Positions 9,121 to 18,842 of a DNA stretch of 39,501 nt are shown one piece after another. The stretch's first letter is position 1. Each line of letters begins with the position of its first letter. The notes beneath the pieces are model-generated. The model had not been told where the DNA came from and searched no databases. It saw nothing but the letters and a program-made list of their open reading frames with translations. This DNA is from Prolixibacteraceae bacterium (GTDB lineage: Bacteria > Bacteroidota > Bacteroidia > Bacteroidales > Prolixibacteraceae): assembly GCA_025210775.1 (NCBI GenBank), contig JAOARB010000010.1, positions 1 through 39,501 on the forward strand. Reading direction: 5' to 3'. Both the position numbers and the translations under genes were made by a program.

Positions 9121-10371
9121 ATGTTTTACCACTTATTTAAATATTTGGATCAATACGATCTTCCTGGAGCAGGGATGTTCCAGTATATCTCTTTTAGATC
9201 GTCATTGGCAGTGATCACTGCCCTTTTAATCTCTGTTATCTTTGGTAAAAAGATTATTTCCATGCTTCAGAGACAGCAGATTGGAGAAGAGATTAGAGAT
9301 TTAGGGCTACAAGGTCAGATGGAGAAAAAAGGAACCCCAACAATGGGAGGAGTCATTATTCTTCTATCTATTGTCGTACCAACGATTCTCTTTGCAGATC
9401 TAACGAACACTTATATCTTGCTGATGTTAATCACTACCGTATGGCTTGGAGCTATCGGTTTTGTGGATGACTATATCAAGGTTTTTCGTAAGAATAAAGA
9501 TGGTTTGGCTGGACGTTTTAAAATTGTTGGGCAGGTATCTTTAGGAATTATCGTAGCCACTACCCTATATCTATCTAAAGATGTAGTGGTCAGAGACAAG
9601 GTAATGGATGCCAACAATAAACCAGTTAAAGAGATTGTTGTAGACACGCACACAGGACTACAGACAGTAAGGACTAAAACGATAGATGTTAAGTCGACCA
9701 CTACAACGATCCCATTTATCAAGAACCATGAGTTTGACTATAGTTCATTCTTCTCTTTCTTAGGCAAATACAAACAAGAAGCAGGATGGATATTCTATTT
9801 TCTTGTGATCATCTTTATTATTACAGGAGTATCTAATGGTGCCAACCTAACCGATGGATTAGATGGACTGGCCACAGGAACATCGGCGATCAGTGGGGTC
9901 ACCTTTGGTATCTTGGCCTACCTTAGTGGTAACCTTATCTTCTCAGAATATTTGAACATCATGTATATCCCCAATATTGGAGAGCTAACGATATTTATCT
10001 CTGCCTTTATTGGTGCTACAATTGGTTTCTTATGGCATAACTCCTACCCGGCACAAGTCTTTATGGGAGACACAGGAAGTCTTAGTCTTGGAGGTATCAT
10101 CGCAGTGATTGCCATCATACTAAGAAAAGAGCTACTACTTCCTTTTGCATGTGGTATTTTTATGGTAGAGAGTCTTTCTGTGATGATTCAAGTGTGGTAT
10201 TTCAAACGTACCAAGAAGAAATATGGAGAAGGACGACGTATCTTTTTAATGTCACCATTACACCACCATTATCAAAAGAAAAATATTCCGGAATCAAAAA
10301 TTGTAACTCGTTTTTGGATTATTGCAATCATCCTTGCGACCTTTACAATTGTAACGCTTAAGGTTCGATAG
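9121..10371 (+). CDS. mraY: Phospho-MurNAc-pentapeptide transferase MraY
   Basis: An integral membrane enzyme of 416 residues that joins phospho-MurNAc-pentapeptide to undecaprenyl phosphate, making lipid I. Family motifs are clear: KKGTPTMGG in the first cytoplasmic loop, the Asp pair D116-D117 in the VDDYIKV motif, [10 protein letters not shown], the MGDTGSL motif, and the HHHYQ cluster near the C-terminus. It is about 55 residues longer than the E. coli enzyme because of a polar insertion at about residues 155-215 (with repeated Val, Thr and Lys) between membrane segments; similar insertions occur in other Bacteroidota. The gene ends three bases before murD. The identification is secure. 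Confidence 0.97.
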   Translation: MFYHLFKYLDQYDLPGAGMFQYISFRSSLAVITALLISVIFGKKIISMLQRQQIGEEIRDLGLQGQMEKKGTPTMGGVIILLSIVVPTILFADLTNTYILLMLITTVWLGAIGFVDDYIKVFRKNKDGLAGRFKIVGQVSLGIIVATTLYLSKDVVVRDKVMDANNKPVKEIVVDTHTGLQTVRTKTIDVKSTTTTIPFIKNHEFDYSSFFSFLGKYKQEAGWIFYFLVIIFIITGVSNGANLTDGLDGLATGTSAISGVTFGILAYLSGNLIFSEYLNIMYIPNIGELTIFISAFIGATIGFLWHNSYPAQVFMGDTGSLSLGGIIAVIAIILRKELLLPFACGIFMVESLSVMIQVWYFKRTKKKYGEGRRIFLMSPLHHHYQKKNIPESKIVTRFWIIAIILATFTIVTLKVR

Positions 10372-10374
10372 AAT

Positions 10375-11712
10375 ATGGAAAAGATTGTTGTTATCGGTGC
10401 AGGAGAGAGTGGTGTTGGAACTGCTATTCTTGCAAAGAAAAAAGGATATGATGTGATGGTTTCAGATTATGGAACCATCGCACCCAAATATAAAGAGGAG
10501 TTAAATGCTCACCAAATTAAATGGGAAGAGTCGGGACACTCTGAAACGCTTTTAGATGGGGTGTCGCTTGTTATTAAGAGTCCAGGGATTCCCAACACAA
10601 GTAACATCGTTTGTCAAATAATAGAACGCCAAATACCTATTGAGTCTGAGATTGAATTTGCAGGAAGATTCTATCAAGGTAAGAGCATCTGTATCACGGG
10701 GAGTAATGGTAAAACAACGACCACCTCTTTGGTCTATCATATATTAAAGAATGCGGGAGTCAATGTTGGTGTAGGTGGAAATATCGGGATCAGCTTTGCA
10801 AGACAAATAGCAGAGAAAGATTTTGACTGGTTTGTATTAGAACTAAGCAGTTTTCAACTAGAAGACATGCATCGTTTTAAGGCAGAGATATCTATCCTTC
10901 TAAATATTACACCCGACCATCTTGATCGTTATGAATATCAACTTTCAAAATATATTGATGCTAAATTTAGGGTAATACAGAATCAAGAGGCAGAGGATCT
11001 ATTTATCTATTTTGGAGAAGATAAAAACATCACTGATCGTCTTGAGACCATAACCTTAAATGTCGAGAAATTCTCTTTCGGTCTAGAACAAGAGGCGCAA
11101 GAGAATGCGGGTTATTTGGAGGATCATAATATTAATGTTCAATTAAAGGGTAATACCCTATCGTTACCTATCTCGACATTGCCACTCAAAGGGAAGCACA
11201 ATTGGTTGAATGTGATGGCTTCAGTAGGTGCATGTATGCAGATGGGGTTATCGAGTAGCGCTATCGAAGAAGGAGTTAAAAGTTTTGCATCTGTAGCACA
11301 CAGATTAGAGCTATGTAGGACTTTGGATGGAGTGAAATATATCAACGATTCGAAAGCGACAAATATAGATGCGACGAAATATGCATTAGATGCCTTTGAA
11401 CAACCTATCGTATGGATTGTAGGTGGGAAAGACAAAGGGAACGATTATACAACATTATATCCATTGGTAAAACAAAAGGTTAAATCAATCGTTTGTTTAG
11501 GAGTGGATAACTCTAAGATCGTATCAGCCTTTAAAGATTTCGATCTTCCTATTGTGGAGACCAATAAGATGGAGGATGCCGTAAGGAAAGCAAAAGAGTT
11601 GTCGACGCAAGAGGACATCGTACTGCTTTCTCCTTGTTGTGCTAGTTTTGATCTGTTTCGAAGCTATGAAGACAGGGGAGATCAGTTTAAGAAATATGTA
11701 AACAATTTGTAA
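10375..11712 (+). CDS. murD: UDP-MurNAc-L-alanine:D-glutamate ligase MurD
   Basis: A 445-residue cytoplasmic ATP-dependent ligase that adds D-glutamate, the second residue of the stem peptide. The N-terminal nucleotide-binding fold begins IVVIGAGESGVG. The P-loop GSNGKTTTT lies at about residues 109-117. NITPDHLDRY and the YINDSKATN motif mark the central and C-terminal domains. The ending LLSPCCASFDLFRSYEDRG is a clear MurD signature. Length is normal. It sits four bases upstream of ftsW. Gene order murE-mraY-murD-ftsW is the standard dcw order; murF and ddl, present in the E. coli cluster, are absent, as is common in this phylum. Confidence 0.97.
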   Translation: MEKIVVIGAGESGVGTAILAKKKGYDVMVSDYGTIAPKYKEELNAHQIKWEESGHSETLLDGVSLVIKSPGIPNTSNIVCQIIERQIPIESEIEFAGRFYQGKSICITGSNGKTTTTSLVYHILKNAGVNVGVGGNIGISFARQIAEKDFDWFVLELSSFQLEDMHRFKAEISILLNITPDHLDRYEYQLSKYIDAKFRVIQNQEAEDLFIYFGEDKNITDRLETITLNVEKFSFGLEQEAQENAGYLEDHNINVQLKGNTLSLPISTLPLKGKHNWLNVMASVGACMQMGLSSSAIEEGVKSFASVAHRLELCRTLDGVKYINDSKATNIDATKYALDAFEQPIVWIVGGKDKGNDYTTLYPLVKQKVKSIVCLGVDNSKIVSAFKDFDLPIVETNKMEDAVRKAKELSTQEDIVLLSPCCASFDLFRSYEDRGDQFKKYVNNL

Positions 11713-11716
11713 GGAT

Positions 11717-12970
11717 ATGAAGAAATACTTACCAAAGCTTGCACAGTTGTTTCGTGGAGACAAAGGGATCTGGATTATTGTCGTGGCACTAAGTATGATC
11801 TCTCTTCCGGTACTACTATCTTCAGGAGGAAGATTGGCATATAATATCTATGAGGGGGCTTACCTTCAGCCAGGCATTAAGCATGCAGTCTATATTCTTG
11901 TGGGCTTTGCAATGATGGTAGGAATCATATATCTTCCCATAACTATATTTGGAAAACTCTCCCATCTTATCAACGGGATGGTGTTTGTCATGCTTCTTTT
12001 AGGACTCTTTCTATCATCAGGTAGTGAGCAGACAGGTAGGAGTCTTGAACTCGGAGGGATCAGTTTTCAGATCACCGAATTTGCGAAACTGGCACTGATC
12101 TATACCACAGCCTATTTTATTGGGACAGCACAAAGAGATGAAACAGCTAGGAATAATGCATTTTGGAAGATTATCATTGCTACGGCAGCGATAGGAGGTA
12201 CCATATTTGTAGCGGATTTCTCGACCTCTTTTCTACTATGCTCAACCATATTGATCATGATGATTGTGGGAAGAATCCAGATTAAAAAGATTGCGATGTT
12301 GATCGTCTTTCTGGTTATGGGCTTTACCATATTGATCTTAATATCTGATAGTCTTCCGGTACGAGTAGGACGTATTTCGACCGTCAAGTCGAGGGTAATG
12401 GCCTATGTAAAAGGGGCAGATATTACACCAGATCACCGAATGCGACAGGTCGATTATGCGAAAGTAGCTATCGTAAGAGGCGGATTAAATGGAACAGCAG
12501 ACAAAAGTTTGGTATCAAATTTCTTAAGTGCATCACATAATGACTTTGTGTATGCCATGTCTATCGAATTTGGCGGGATGGCATTAGGTGTCATTATTTG
12601 GTTGTTGTTCGTCATATTTTTTGTGCGTTGCTTTAAGATCATGATAAGATGTAAGAAGGTCTTCCCGGCCATGCTCGTTTGTGGTATTGGTACGATGTAC
12701 GTACTACAAGCGTTGATTAACATCTCGGTATCTCTGAATATTATTCCTGTGACAGGACAGCCCCTTCCTTTTATCTCATTGGGAGGATCGTCAGTTCTGG
12801 CCACCTCAATAGGTGTGGGGATAATACAGAATATAGCCTATCGCTCAAAAATTGAACAAAATATGGAGCCAGAGGTTCCTTCATCTAATTCGATCATAGA
12901 AGAGGTAAGACGTATTGAAGACAAATATTCTTACTTGACAGAAGATGATGACGAACTGTATATGGAGTAA
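11717..12970 (+). CDS. ftsW: Septal peptidoglycan polymerase FtsW
   Basis: A 417-residue SEDS-family membrane glycosyltransferase that polymerises lipid II at the division site, working with FtsI. Around ten hydrophobic segments can be seen from about residue 18 onwards. SEDS motifs are present: the LELGGISFQ loop, DFSTS, the SASHNDFVYA segment, and the strongly conserved GQPLPFISLGGSS stretch near residues 345-360. The last 40 residues are acidic and cytoplasmic. FtsW rather than RodA is indicated by its place between murD and murG. There is a 32-base gap to murG. Confidence 0.95.
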   Translation: MKKYLPKLAQLFRGDKGIWIIVVALSMISLPVLLSSGGRLAYNIYEGAYLQPGIKHAVYILVGFAMMVGIIYLPITIFGKLSHLINGMVFVMLLLGLFLSSGSEQTGRSLELGGISFQITEFAKLALIYTTAYFIGTAQRDETARNNAFWKIIIATAAIGGTIFVADFSTSFLLCSTILIMMIVGRIQIKKIAMLIVFLVMGFTILILISDSLPVRVGRISTVKSRVMAYVKGADITPDHRMRQVDYAKVAIVRGGLNGTADKSLVSNFLSASHNDFVYAMSIEFGGMALGVIIWLLFVIFFVRCFKIMIRCKKVFPAMLVCGIGTMYVLQALINISVSLNIIPVTGQPLPFISLGGSSVLATSIGVGIIQNIAYRSKIEQNMEPEVPSSNSIIEEVRRIEDKYSYLTEDDDELYME

Positions 12971-13002
12971 CAATCCATTGCGTCTATTTAAAGAAGAAAG
13001 AA

Positions 13003-14115
13003 ATGAAAAAAAATATAAGTGTATTAGTCAGCGGAGGAGGAACAGGAGGACATATCTTTCCTGCCATCTCTATTGCTAACGAGATAAAATCAAAATATCC
13101 TGAGGCCGACATTCTTTTTGTGGGTGCTTTAGGGAAGATGGAAATGGAGAAAGTGCCACAGGCAGGCTATCCTATCGAGGGTATTCCAGTGGTAGGTTTT
13201 CATCGTAAAGAGATATGGAGGAACCTTCTTTTTCTTCCTAAACTATTTATCTCTCTATTTAAAGCATGGAGCATTATCAAAAAACACCAACCTGATATCG
13301 TAATAGGAACAGGTGGGTTTGCTAGTGGTCCAATCTTATATTTGGCTTCATTGATGAAGAAGATTACTGTGATACAAGAACAAAACTCTTTTGCAGGGGT
13401 AACCAATAAGATATTGGGGAAACGAGCTAAAGCCATTTGTGTTGCTTACCCTAACATGGAACGTTTCTTTCCAAAAGAGAAGATCCATTTTACGGGCAAT
13501 CCAATAAGACAGGTATTGCTTGCACCGAAAGAAGAGAAACCATGTAGCTGGGATATCAAACATGATAGACCTACCCTTCTTATTATCGGTGGAAGTCTTG
13601 GTGCTAGACAAGTAAATAAAGCTATCGATCTTCACACATCGGCTTTAATAGATCATGATATCAATGTGATTTGGCAGTGTGGTAAATTCTACTACGAAGA
13701 GTTAAAAGAAAAATATAGCGATAAACTGCCAAGTAATTTTCATATCGTCCCATTTATATCGGACATGAAAGAAGCATATGAAATCAGTGATCTGGTTATT
13801 TCAAGAGCAGGAGCTGGTACTATCTCGGAACTATGTGTGATGGGCAAAGCAACGATCCTTGTCCCATCTCCTAACGTAGCTGAAGATCATCAGACACATA
13901 ATGCTTTGGCACTTACAGATCATAAAGCAGCTATTTTGGTCAAAGATATCGAAGCTCCAGAAAAATTGGTAGCTAAAGCACTGTCTGTAATAGAAAATAA
14001 AGAAGTCATCGCCTCTTTGGAAAAAGAGATACAACGATTTGCAAAACCTAATGCTGTAGAAGACATCGTTAAGGTTACAACTCATTTAATGGAGAAAAGA
14101 GATGAAAAATTATAA
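13003..14115 (+). CDS. murG: Lipid II synthase MurG
   Basis: This 370-residue peripheral membrane glycosyltransferase (GT28) adds GlcNAc to lipid I to make lipid II. The first glycine-rich loop SGGGTGGH is at residues 10-17. Other family motifs are VVGFHRKE, GTGGFASGP, the QEQNSFAG motif, GNPIR, GGSLGARQ, and the donor-binding RAGAGTISEL and DHQTHNA segments. Length is usual. Its last 14 bases overlap the start of murC, so the two genes are likely translationally coupled. The identification is secure. Confidence 0.97.
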   Translation: MKKNISVLVSGGGTGGHIFPAISIANEIKSKYPEADILFVGALGKMEMEKVPQAGYPIEGIPVVGFHRKEIWRNLLFLPKLFISLFKAWSIIKKHQPDIVIGTGGFASGPILYLASLMKKITVIQEQNSFAGVTNKILGKRAKAICVAYPNMERFFPKEKIHFTGNPIRQVLLAPKEEKPCSWDIKHDRPTLLIIGGSLGARQVNKAIDLHTSALIDHDINVIWQCGKFYYEELKEKYSDKLPSNFHIVPFISDMKEAYEISDLVISRAGAGTISELCVMGKATILVPSPNVAEDHQTHNALALTDHKAAILVKDIEAPEKLVAKALSVIENKEVIASLEKEIQRFAKPNAVEDIVKVTTHLMEKRDEKL

Positions 14116-15463
14116 CCATATATATTTTATTGGAATCGGTGGAATTGGAATGAGCGCTTTGGCTCGTTACTTTAATCACCATGGTTTTAAAGTAACAGGA
14201 TACGACCGAACAGAAACAGTGTTAACCAAGACATTGGTTTCTGAAGGTATCGATATCCATTATAATGACGATCCTAGTCAGATACCAAACGATAAAGAAA
14301 AGACATTGGTCGTATTTACGCCAGCTATTCCTAGCGATATGGAAGAGCTTATTTGCGTAAAAGAGAAAGGCTATAGAGTACTTAAAAGAGCTCAAGTTTT
14401 GGGATTGATTTCTCAAAGCAAGAACTGTATTGGTATTGCAGGAACACATGGAAAGACCTCTATCACTACATTGACAGCATATATAATGCATAAAAGTAAA
14501 GTGGGATGTAGTGCCTTCTTAGGAGGAATATCAAAGAATTATGGTACCAACTACCTTCTACCAAACGAAGATAGTGATGTAATGGTGGTAGAAGCTGACG
14601 AGTTTGATAGATCGTTTTTACAGCTGTCACCAGATACGGCTCTTCTAACTTCTATGGATGCAGACCACCTAGATATCTATGGTACGGATGCAACCATTAA
14701 AGAGACTTTTGAGACCTATCTTGAGATGGTTCCAGAAGAGGGAACAGTGGTATACAAGAAAGGATTGAATATCAAACAGAAGCGTTGTAAGACGTACACC
14801 TATGCATTAGAAGATAGCAGTGCTGATTTTCATGCACAAAATATCACCATAGACCAAGGAGCTTATATCTTTGATATCCATACTCCAATGGGAACCATTG
14901 AAGGGTGTAAGTTTACATACCCAGGGAAAGTAAATCTAGAGAATTGTATCGGTGCAACAGCAGTTTCTCTTCTTAATGGGGTTACTCCGGAAGAGATAAA
15001 AGACATTATTCCTTCGTACCAAGGGGTAAAAAGAAGATTTGATGTTCAATACGAAGATTCAAAGGTCAAATATATTGATGATTATGCCCACCATCCCACA
15101 GAGATCAACGCTACATTAGATAGTATTAAAGCGTTATTTCCTGAGAAAAAGATTACAGGTATTTTTCAACCTCATCTATTCTCAAGAACACAAGATTTCT
15201 ATAAGGAGTTTGGACAAAGTTTATCCAAATTGGACTCTCTTATTCTGCTAGATATCTATCCTGCAAGAGAGAAACCAATCGATGGAGTAACATCAAACCT
15301 GATTTTAACCCATTGTAATGCTATAAAAAAGAGAATTGTAGCAAAAAACGAGGTGTTAAAAGCACTAGATTCTGAACAATTTGATATCTTAGTAACACTA
15401 GGAGCTGGGGATATTGATACCTTGGTTACACCTATAAGAGAATATCTAACAAGAAATGCATAA
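14102..15463 (+). CDS. murC: UDP-MurNAc:L-alanine ligase MurC
   Basis: A 453-residue cytoplasmic ligase that adds L-alanine to UDP-MurNAc, the first step of stem-peptide assembly. The N-terminal loop FIGIGGIGMSALA is diagnostic. The P-loop GTHGKT is at residues 114-119. EADEFDRSFL, the DHLDIYG motif and the YAHHPTEI motif follow in order, then QPHLFSRT in the C-terminal domain. The start codon lies inside the end of murG (14-base overlap) and the end overlaps ftsQ by eight bases. It follows murG as in most Bacteroidota dcw clusters. Confidence 0.97.
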   Translation: MKNYNHIYFIGIGGIGMSALARYFNHHGFKVTGYDRTETVLTKTLVSEGIDIHYNDDPSQIPNDKEKTLVVFTPAIPSDMEELICVKEKGYRVLKRAQVLGLISQSKNCIGIAGTHGKTSITTLTAYIMHKSKVGCSAFLGGISKNYGTNYLLPNEDSDVMVVEADEFDRSFLQLSPDTALLTSMDADHLDIYGTDATIKETFETYLEMVPEEGTVVYKKGLNIKQKRCKTYTYALEDSSADFHAQNITIDQGAYIFDIHTPMGTIEGCKFTYPGKVNLENCIGATAVSLLNGVTPEEIKDIIPSYQGVKRRFDVQYEDSKVKYIDDYAHHPTEINATLDSIKALFPEKKITGIFQPHLFSRTQDFYKEFGQSLSKLDSLILLDIYPAREKPIDGVTSNLILTHCNAIKKRIVAKNEVLKALDSEQFDILVTLGAGDIDTLVTPIREYLTRNA

Positions 15464-16205
15464 AAAAGTCAAGACACTTATCTTTATTCTGGTTGCCTCA
15501 GCGCTATTTATTCTTTCTGTTTTACACATCAGAACGTGGATGTCGTCAGCGAGAGTAGACAATTTTAATATCGTGGTGCAAGACTCTTTAAAGCATCAAT
15601 TTGTTAATTCCACCTCCATAGTCAAATTTATTGAGGTGAATAATGGAAAGGTGCTAGGAAAGAATAAAGACAGTATTAGTCTTCATGAAATCGAAAAAAA
15701 ACTTAAAAACAGTAGTTATATCGATAATTGTGAGGTCTATTATACAATAACATACAACAAATTGTATGCTAGCACTGTTTTAAATGTAATTGTTGATCAA
15801 AAGGATCCAATTGTAAGAATTGTATCGAAAAAAAGAGATTTTTATATTGATGCCAATAAGAACGTAATACCCTGGTCTCCAAAGTATACGGAGAAGACGC
15901 CCATTATTACCGGAAACATTGACGTTAATTTTATAAAAAATGATCTCTTTGATCTTTGTCTATTTATTCAAAATGACCGATTTTTGAAGGCTCTAATAGA
16001 TCAAATAGACATAAATAGTAAGAAAGAATTGATTCTGACTCCCAAAGTAGGAGATTTTGACATTCTTTTTGGTGCCCCAAAGAACTTTAGACGCAAGTTT
16101 AAATATTTAAAGGCGTTTTATAGACAAGTCTTGGCTAATGAGAGTTGGGGCAAATATAAACGAATCAATTTAAAGTATGAAGGACAAGTTATTTGTTCTT
16201 ATTAA
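15456..16205 (+). CDS. ftsQ: Cell division protein FtsQ
   Basis: A 249-residue single-pass membrane protein of the divisome. A membrane segment spans about residues 7-25 after a basic start, followed by a periplasmic region. The segment at about 35-110 (ending with repeated short beta strands, including VIVDQKDPIVRI) fits a POTRA domain, and the remainder fits the FtsQ beta domain. Sequence conservation is low, as in all FtsQ families, so the call depends strongly on its place between murC and ftsA. It overlaps murC by eight bases and lies 12 bases before ftsA. Confidence 0.88.
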   Translation: MHKKVKTLIFILVASALFILSVLHIRTWMSSARVDNFNIVVQDSLKHQFVNSTSIVKFIEVNNGKVLGKNKDSISLHEIEKKLKNSSYIDNCEVYYTITYNKLYASTVLNVIVDQKDPIVRIVSKKRDFYIDANKNVIPWSPKYTEKTPIITGNIDVNFIKNDLFDLCLFIQNDRFLKALIDQIDINSKKELILTPKVGDFDILFGAPKNFRRKFKYLKAFYRQVLANESWGKYKRINLKYEGQVICSY

Positions 16206-16217
16206 AAATAAATCGCT

Positions 16218-17534
16218 ATGAACACATATCGACAACTTGAAGCAATTGTGGATATAGGAACCTCGAAAGTAGTTGTTCTTATAGGATATTTTGCGCCTGA
16301 CCGTAAAGTTGAAATTGTGGGTTATGGCGAAAGTGAATCCGAAGGTATCCACAGAGGAGTCATCATGAATAGTCATGAAGCAGCTAATGCGATTAAGATG
16401 GCTATACGTATGGCCCAACAGGGTTTGGATGCACAAATAAAATCTGTTACAGTAGGAATAAATGGACATAAGCTTCATAGTACTATTGTGCCTATAGAAA
16501 AGACGCTAGATCCCCAAAAAGAGATTACCTCAGAAACGCTACAGTCTATTGTCAAAGATGCAAAGACCCAAGCGTGTCTAGGAGGAGAGATTGCATATCA
16601 TGCCTCTCCCATTAGTTTTATCTTAAATGAAGAGACTTTTATCAACAATCCTATTGGATATACAGGTAAGACACTCTCTAGTAGATATCATGTTATCACA
16701 GGTCCTATGGACTATCAAAACATGGTACTAAAGACTTTTGAAATACTAAACTTACATGTTGAAAAGATTGTCGTACATCCAGCTATCCTTGGTAAATATT
16801 GTTTATCCAAAGATGAAAAAGAGATGGGTAGTGCGGTTGTCGATTTTGGATGTGGAGTTACAACAATATCTATATATTTCAAGAAACATCTCTATCACAC
16901 CTCTACCATTCCTTTCGGAAGTGAAGTGGTTACCAGTGATATCAAAGAAGGTTTCCAAATTATCAATGAATATGCCGAGAGATTAAAGACCTCTCACGGT
17001 TCTATAACTAGTTTAATAACCAATAGGAATATTCAAATTACCCTACCCCAAGCGGGAGATATCAAAGAGAAAGACATCTCTATTATGGCATTGTCGGAAG
17101 TCATTGAGGCTCGTTTACAAGAGATCAATGAAGCTCTAGTTTATCAAATGGAGAAATATGATCTTATCGAAAAGATGGGTGCAGGAATAGTGATGAGTGG
17201 TGGTGGAGCAAACCTAAGAGGAATGCAAAACCTACTCTCTTTTGATACAGGTAAAGAGGTAAGGATATTTTCTTCGAATCAACTTGTAGGATCTTTTGCT
17301 AATAAGCTCAATTCACCACAGTATATCACCGCAATCAACTTGATGTGCTATACTCTGGAAAGAGCAGAGAAAGAGAAAAGACCTAAGAAAAATATAGAAC
17401 AACATAGTTCGAAGAAAGAGAAAAAAGAAAAGCAAGAGAAAGAAAAAGAACAAAATAGACAGATTCCTTTCTTAAAGAAATATACTAATAGGATATTGCA
17501 ATTTTTAGAAGACGACAGTGATGAACTAAACTAG
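16218..17534 (+). CDS. ftsA: Cell division actin homologue FtsA
   Basis: A 438-residue actin-fold protein that tethers FtsZ filaments to the inner membrane and links them to the divisome. The first phosphate-binding motif VDIGTSK is at residues 11-17; the second phosphate motif region is VVDFGCGVTTIS, and VMSGGGANLRGM is the adenosine-binding segment. A Lys/Glu-rich linker (about residues 390-417) precedes a C-terminal amphipathic helix (PFLKKYTNRILQFLEDD) that would bind the membrane. This tail resembles that of the next gene, the first FtsZ. Spacing is 12 bases on each side. Confidence 0.95.
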   Translation: MNTYRQLEAIVDIGTSKVVVLIGYFAPDRKVEIVGYGESESEGIHRGVIMNSHEAANAIKMAIRMAQQGLDAQIKSVTVGINGHKLHSTIVPIEKTLDPQKEITSETLQSIVKDAKTQACLGGEIAYHASPISFILNEETFINNPIGYTGKTLSSRYHVITGPMDYQNMVLKTFEILNLHVEKIVVHPAILGKYCLSKDEKEMGSAVVDFGCGVTTISIYFKKHLYHTSTIPFGSEVVTSDIKEGFQIINEYAERLKTSHGSITSLITNRNIQITLPQAGDIKEKDISIMALSEVIEARLQEINEALVYQMEKYDLIEKMGAGIVMSGGGANLRGMQNLLSFDTGKEVRIFSSNQLVGSFANKLNSPQYITAINLMCYTLERAEKEKRPKKNIEQHSSKKEKKEKQEKEKEQNRQIPFLKKYTNRILQFLEDDSDELN

Positions 17535-17546
17535 AACTATTAGACT

Positions 17547-18806
17547 ATGCAGAAGAGTTTAATGAACTTTGGATTTAAAGAAAATGAAGACTCTATAATT
17601 AAAGTAGTAGGTGTAGGAGGTGCAGGTTGTAATGCCGTAAATCATATGTACCAAAAAGGCATCACTGGAGTCAACTTTATTGTTTGTAATACGGACATAC
17701 AAGCTCTGCAAAATAGTCCTATAAATCTAAAAATTCCTTTAGGTATCACCCTAACAGAAGGTCGAGGAGCTGGTAATAATCCCTCCCAAGGGAAACAAGC
17801 AGCTATCGAGAATATCGAAGATGTTAGGTTGGTATTTGAGAACTCTACTAAGATGATATTCCTTACCGCTGGTATGGGAGGAGGAACGGGTACAGGTGCC
17901 ACACCTATCATTGCTCAACTCGCCAAAGAGATGGGCATTCTAACGGTGGCTGTCGTTACGATCCCATCACCTCAAGAAGGGAAAAAAAGATATGCTCAGG
18001 CACTAGAAGGTGTGGAAGAGTTACGAACACAAGTAGATAGCCTACTTGTGATTAGTAATGAAAAACTACACCGTATCTATGGTGATCTTCCGGCAAGAGC
18101 AGCCTTTAACAAAGCGGACGAAATCGTTGCCAATGCAGTGAAAGGAAGCGCTGAGATTATTACCCTTCCTGGTACGGTGAATATTGACTTTGCCGATGTA
18201 GAAACGACCATGTTGAATTCAGGCGTATTCCTAATGGGGACAGGTATCGGTAAAGGATCTAAAAGAGCTACTGATGCGACCCATGATGCCCTTCAATCTC
18301 CTCTATTGGACAGTAATGATATTCATGGTGCAAAGAATATTCTGCTCAATATCATCAATGATTCAAAGAATGAAGCCAAACTTAATGAGATTGGTATTAT
18401 CATAGATACAGTACAAAAAAAGGCTGGTGATTCTGCTGAGATCATATGGGGTACAGGAGTCGATGAGACCCTCAATGGGGGCATAAGTGTAACCATAATT
18501 GCTACAGGGTTTAATAAAAACCCAAACAAAGATATCGTAAATCATAATAGAATATATCCTGAGCATAATGCCTTATATGCTTCTAAAAAAGAAGAAAATC
18601 AAGTACCTTTGTATGAAAGTCCTTTTAAACAAGAAGAGAAATCTGATCATATAGAGGAACCTGAGGCACAACCATATATAGAGGAGACTAAAGAAACCAC
18701 TATTGAAAAAGAGGAGGTGTCGGAAAAAGAGAGCAATGGTAGAGCGATCTCTAGATGGTTCAAAAAGAAATTTGGACTATATAATTTTTTTGACGAAAAT
18801 AATTAA
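17547..18806 (+). CDS. ftsZ: FtsZ homologue, first tandem copy (diverged tail)
   Basis: A 419-residue tubulin-like GTPase. All core motifs are present: the GVGGAGCNAV nucleotide loop near residue 23, the GGGTGTG signature at 111-117, and the T7 loop NIDFADV with the catalytic aspartates, so it looks able to hydrolyse GTP and polymerise. It is clearly homologous to the next gene (more than half of the GTPase domain identical by eye) but differs in the linker, which is short and acidic, and in the end. Instead of the conserved FtsZ C-terminal peptide it ends in a basic aromatic stretch (about residues 397-419, RWFKKKFGLYNFF) resembling a membrane-binding helix. It lies 36 bases before the second copy. 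I infer a paralogue with its own role; which copy is the main divisional FtsZ is argued from the tail of the second. Confidence 0.92.
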   Translation: MQKSLMNFGFKENEDSIIKVVGVGGAGCNAVNHMYQKGITGVNFIVCNTDIQALQNSPINLKIPLGITLTEGRGAGNNPSQGKQAAIENIEDVRLVFENSTKMIFLTAGMGGGTGTGATPIIAQLAKEMGILTVAVVTIPSPQEGKKRYAQALEGVEELRTQVDSLLVISNEKLHRIYGDLPARAAFNKADEIVANAVKGSAEIITLPGTVNIDFADVETTMLNSGVFLMGTGIGKGSKRATDATHDALQSPLLDSNDIHGAKNILLNIINDSKNEAKLNEIGIIIDTVQKKAGDSAEIIWGTGVDETLNGGISVTIIATGFNKNPNKDIVNHNRIYPEHNALYASKKEENQVPLYESPFKQEEKSDHIEEPEAQPYIEETKETTIEKEEVSEKESNGRAISRWFKKKFGLYNFFDENN

Positions 18807-18842
18807 GAACATTAAGGATACGTTCCTTCAATAATATATCAC

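Noticed and set aside
17547..18806. First ftsZ as a pseudogene
   Set aside because: The frame is intact, all GTPase motifs are kept, and codon use looks normal, so decay is not supported.
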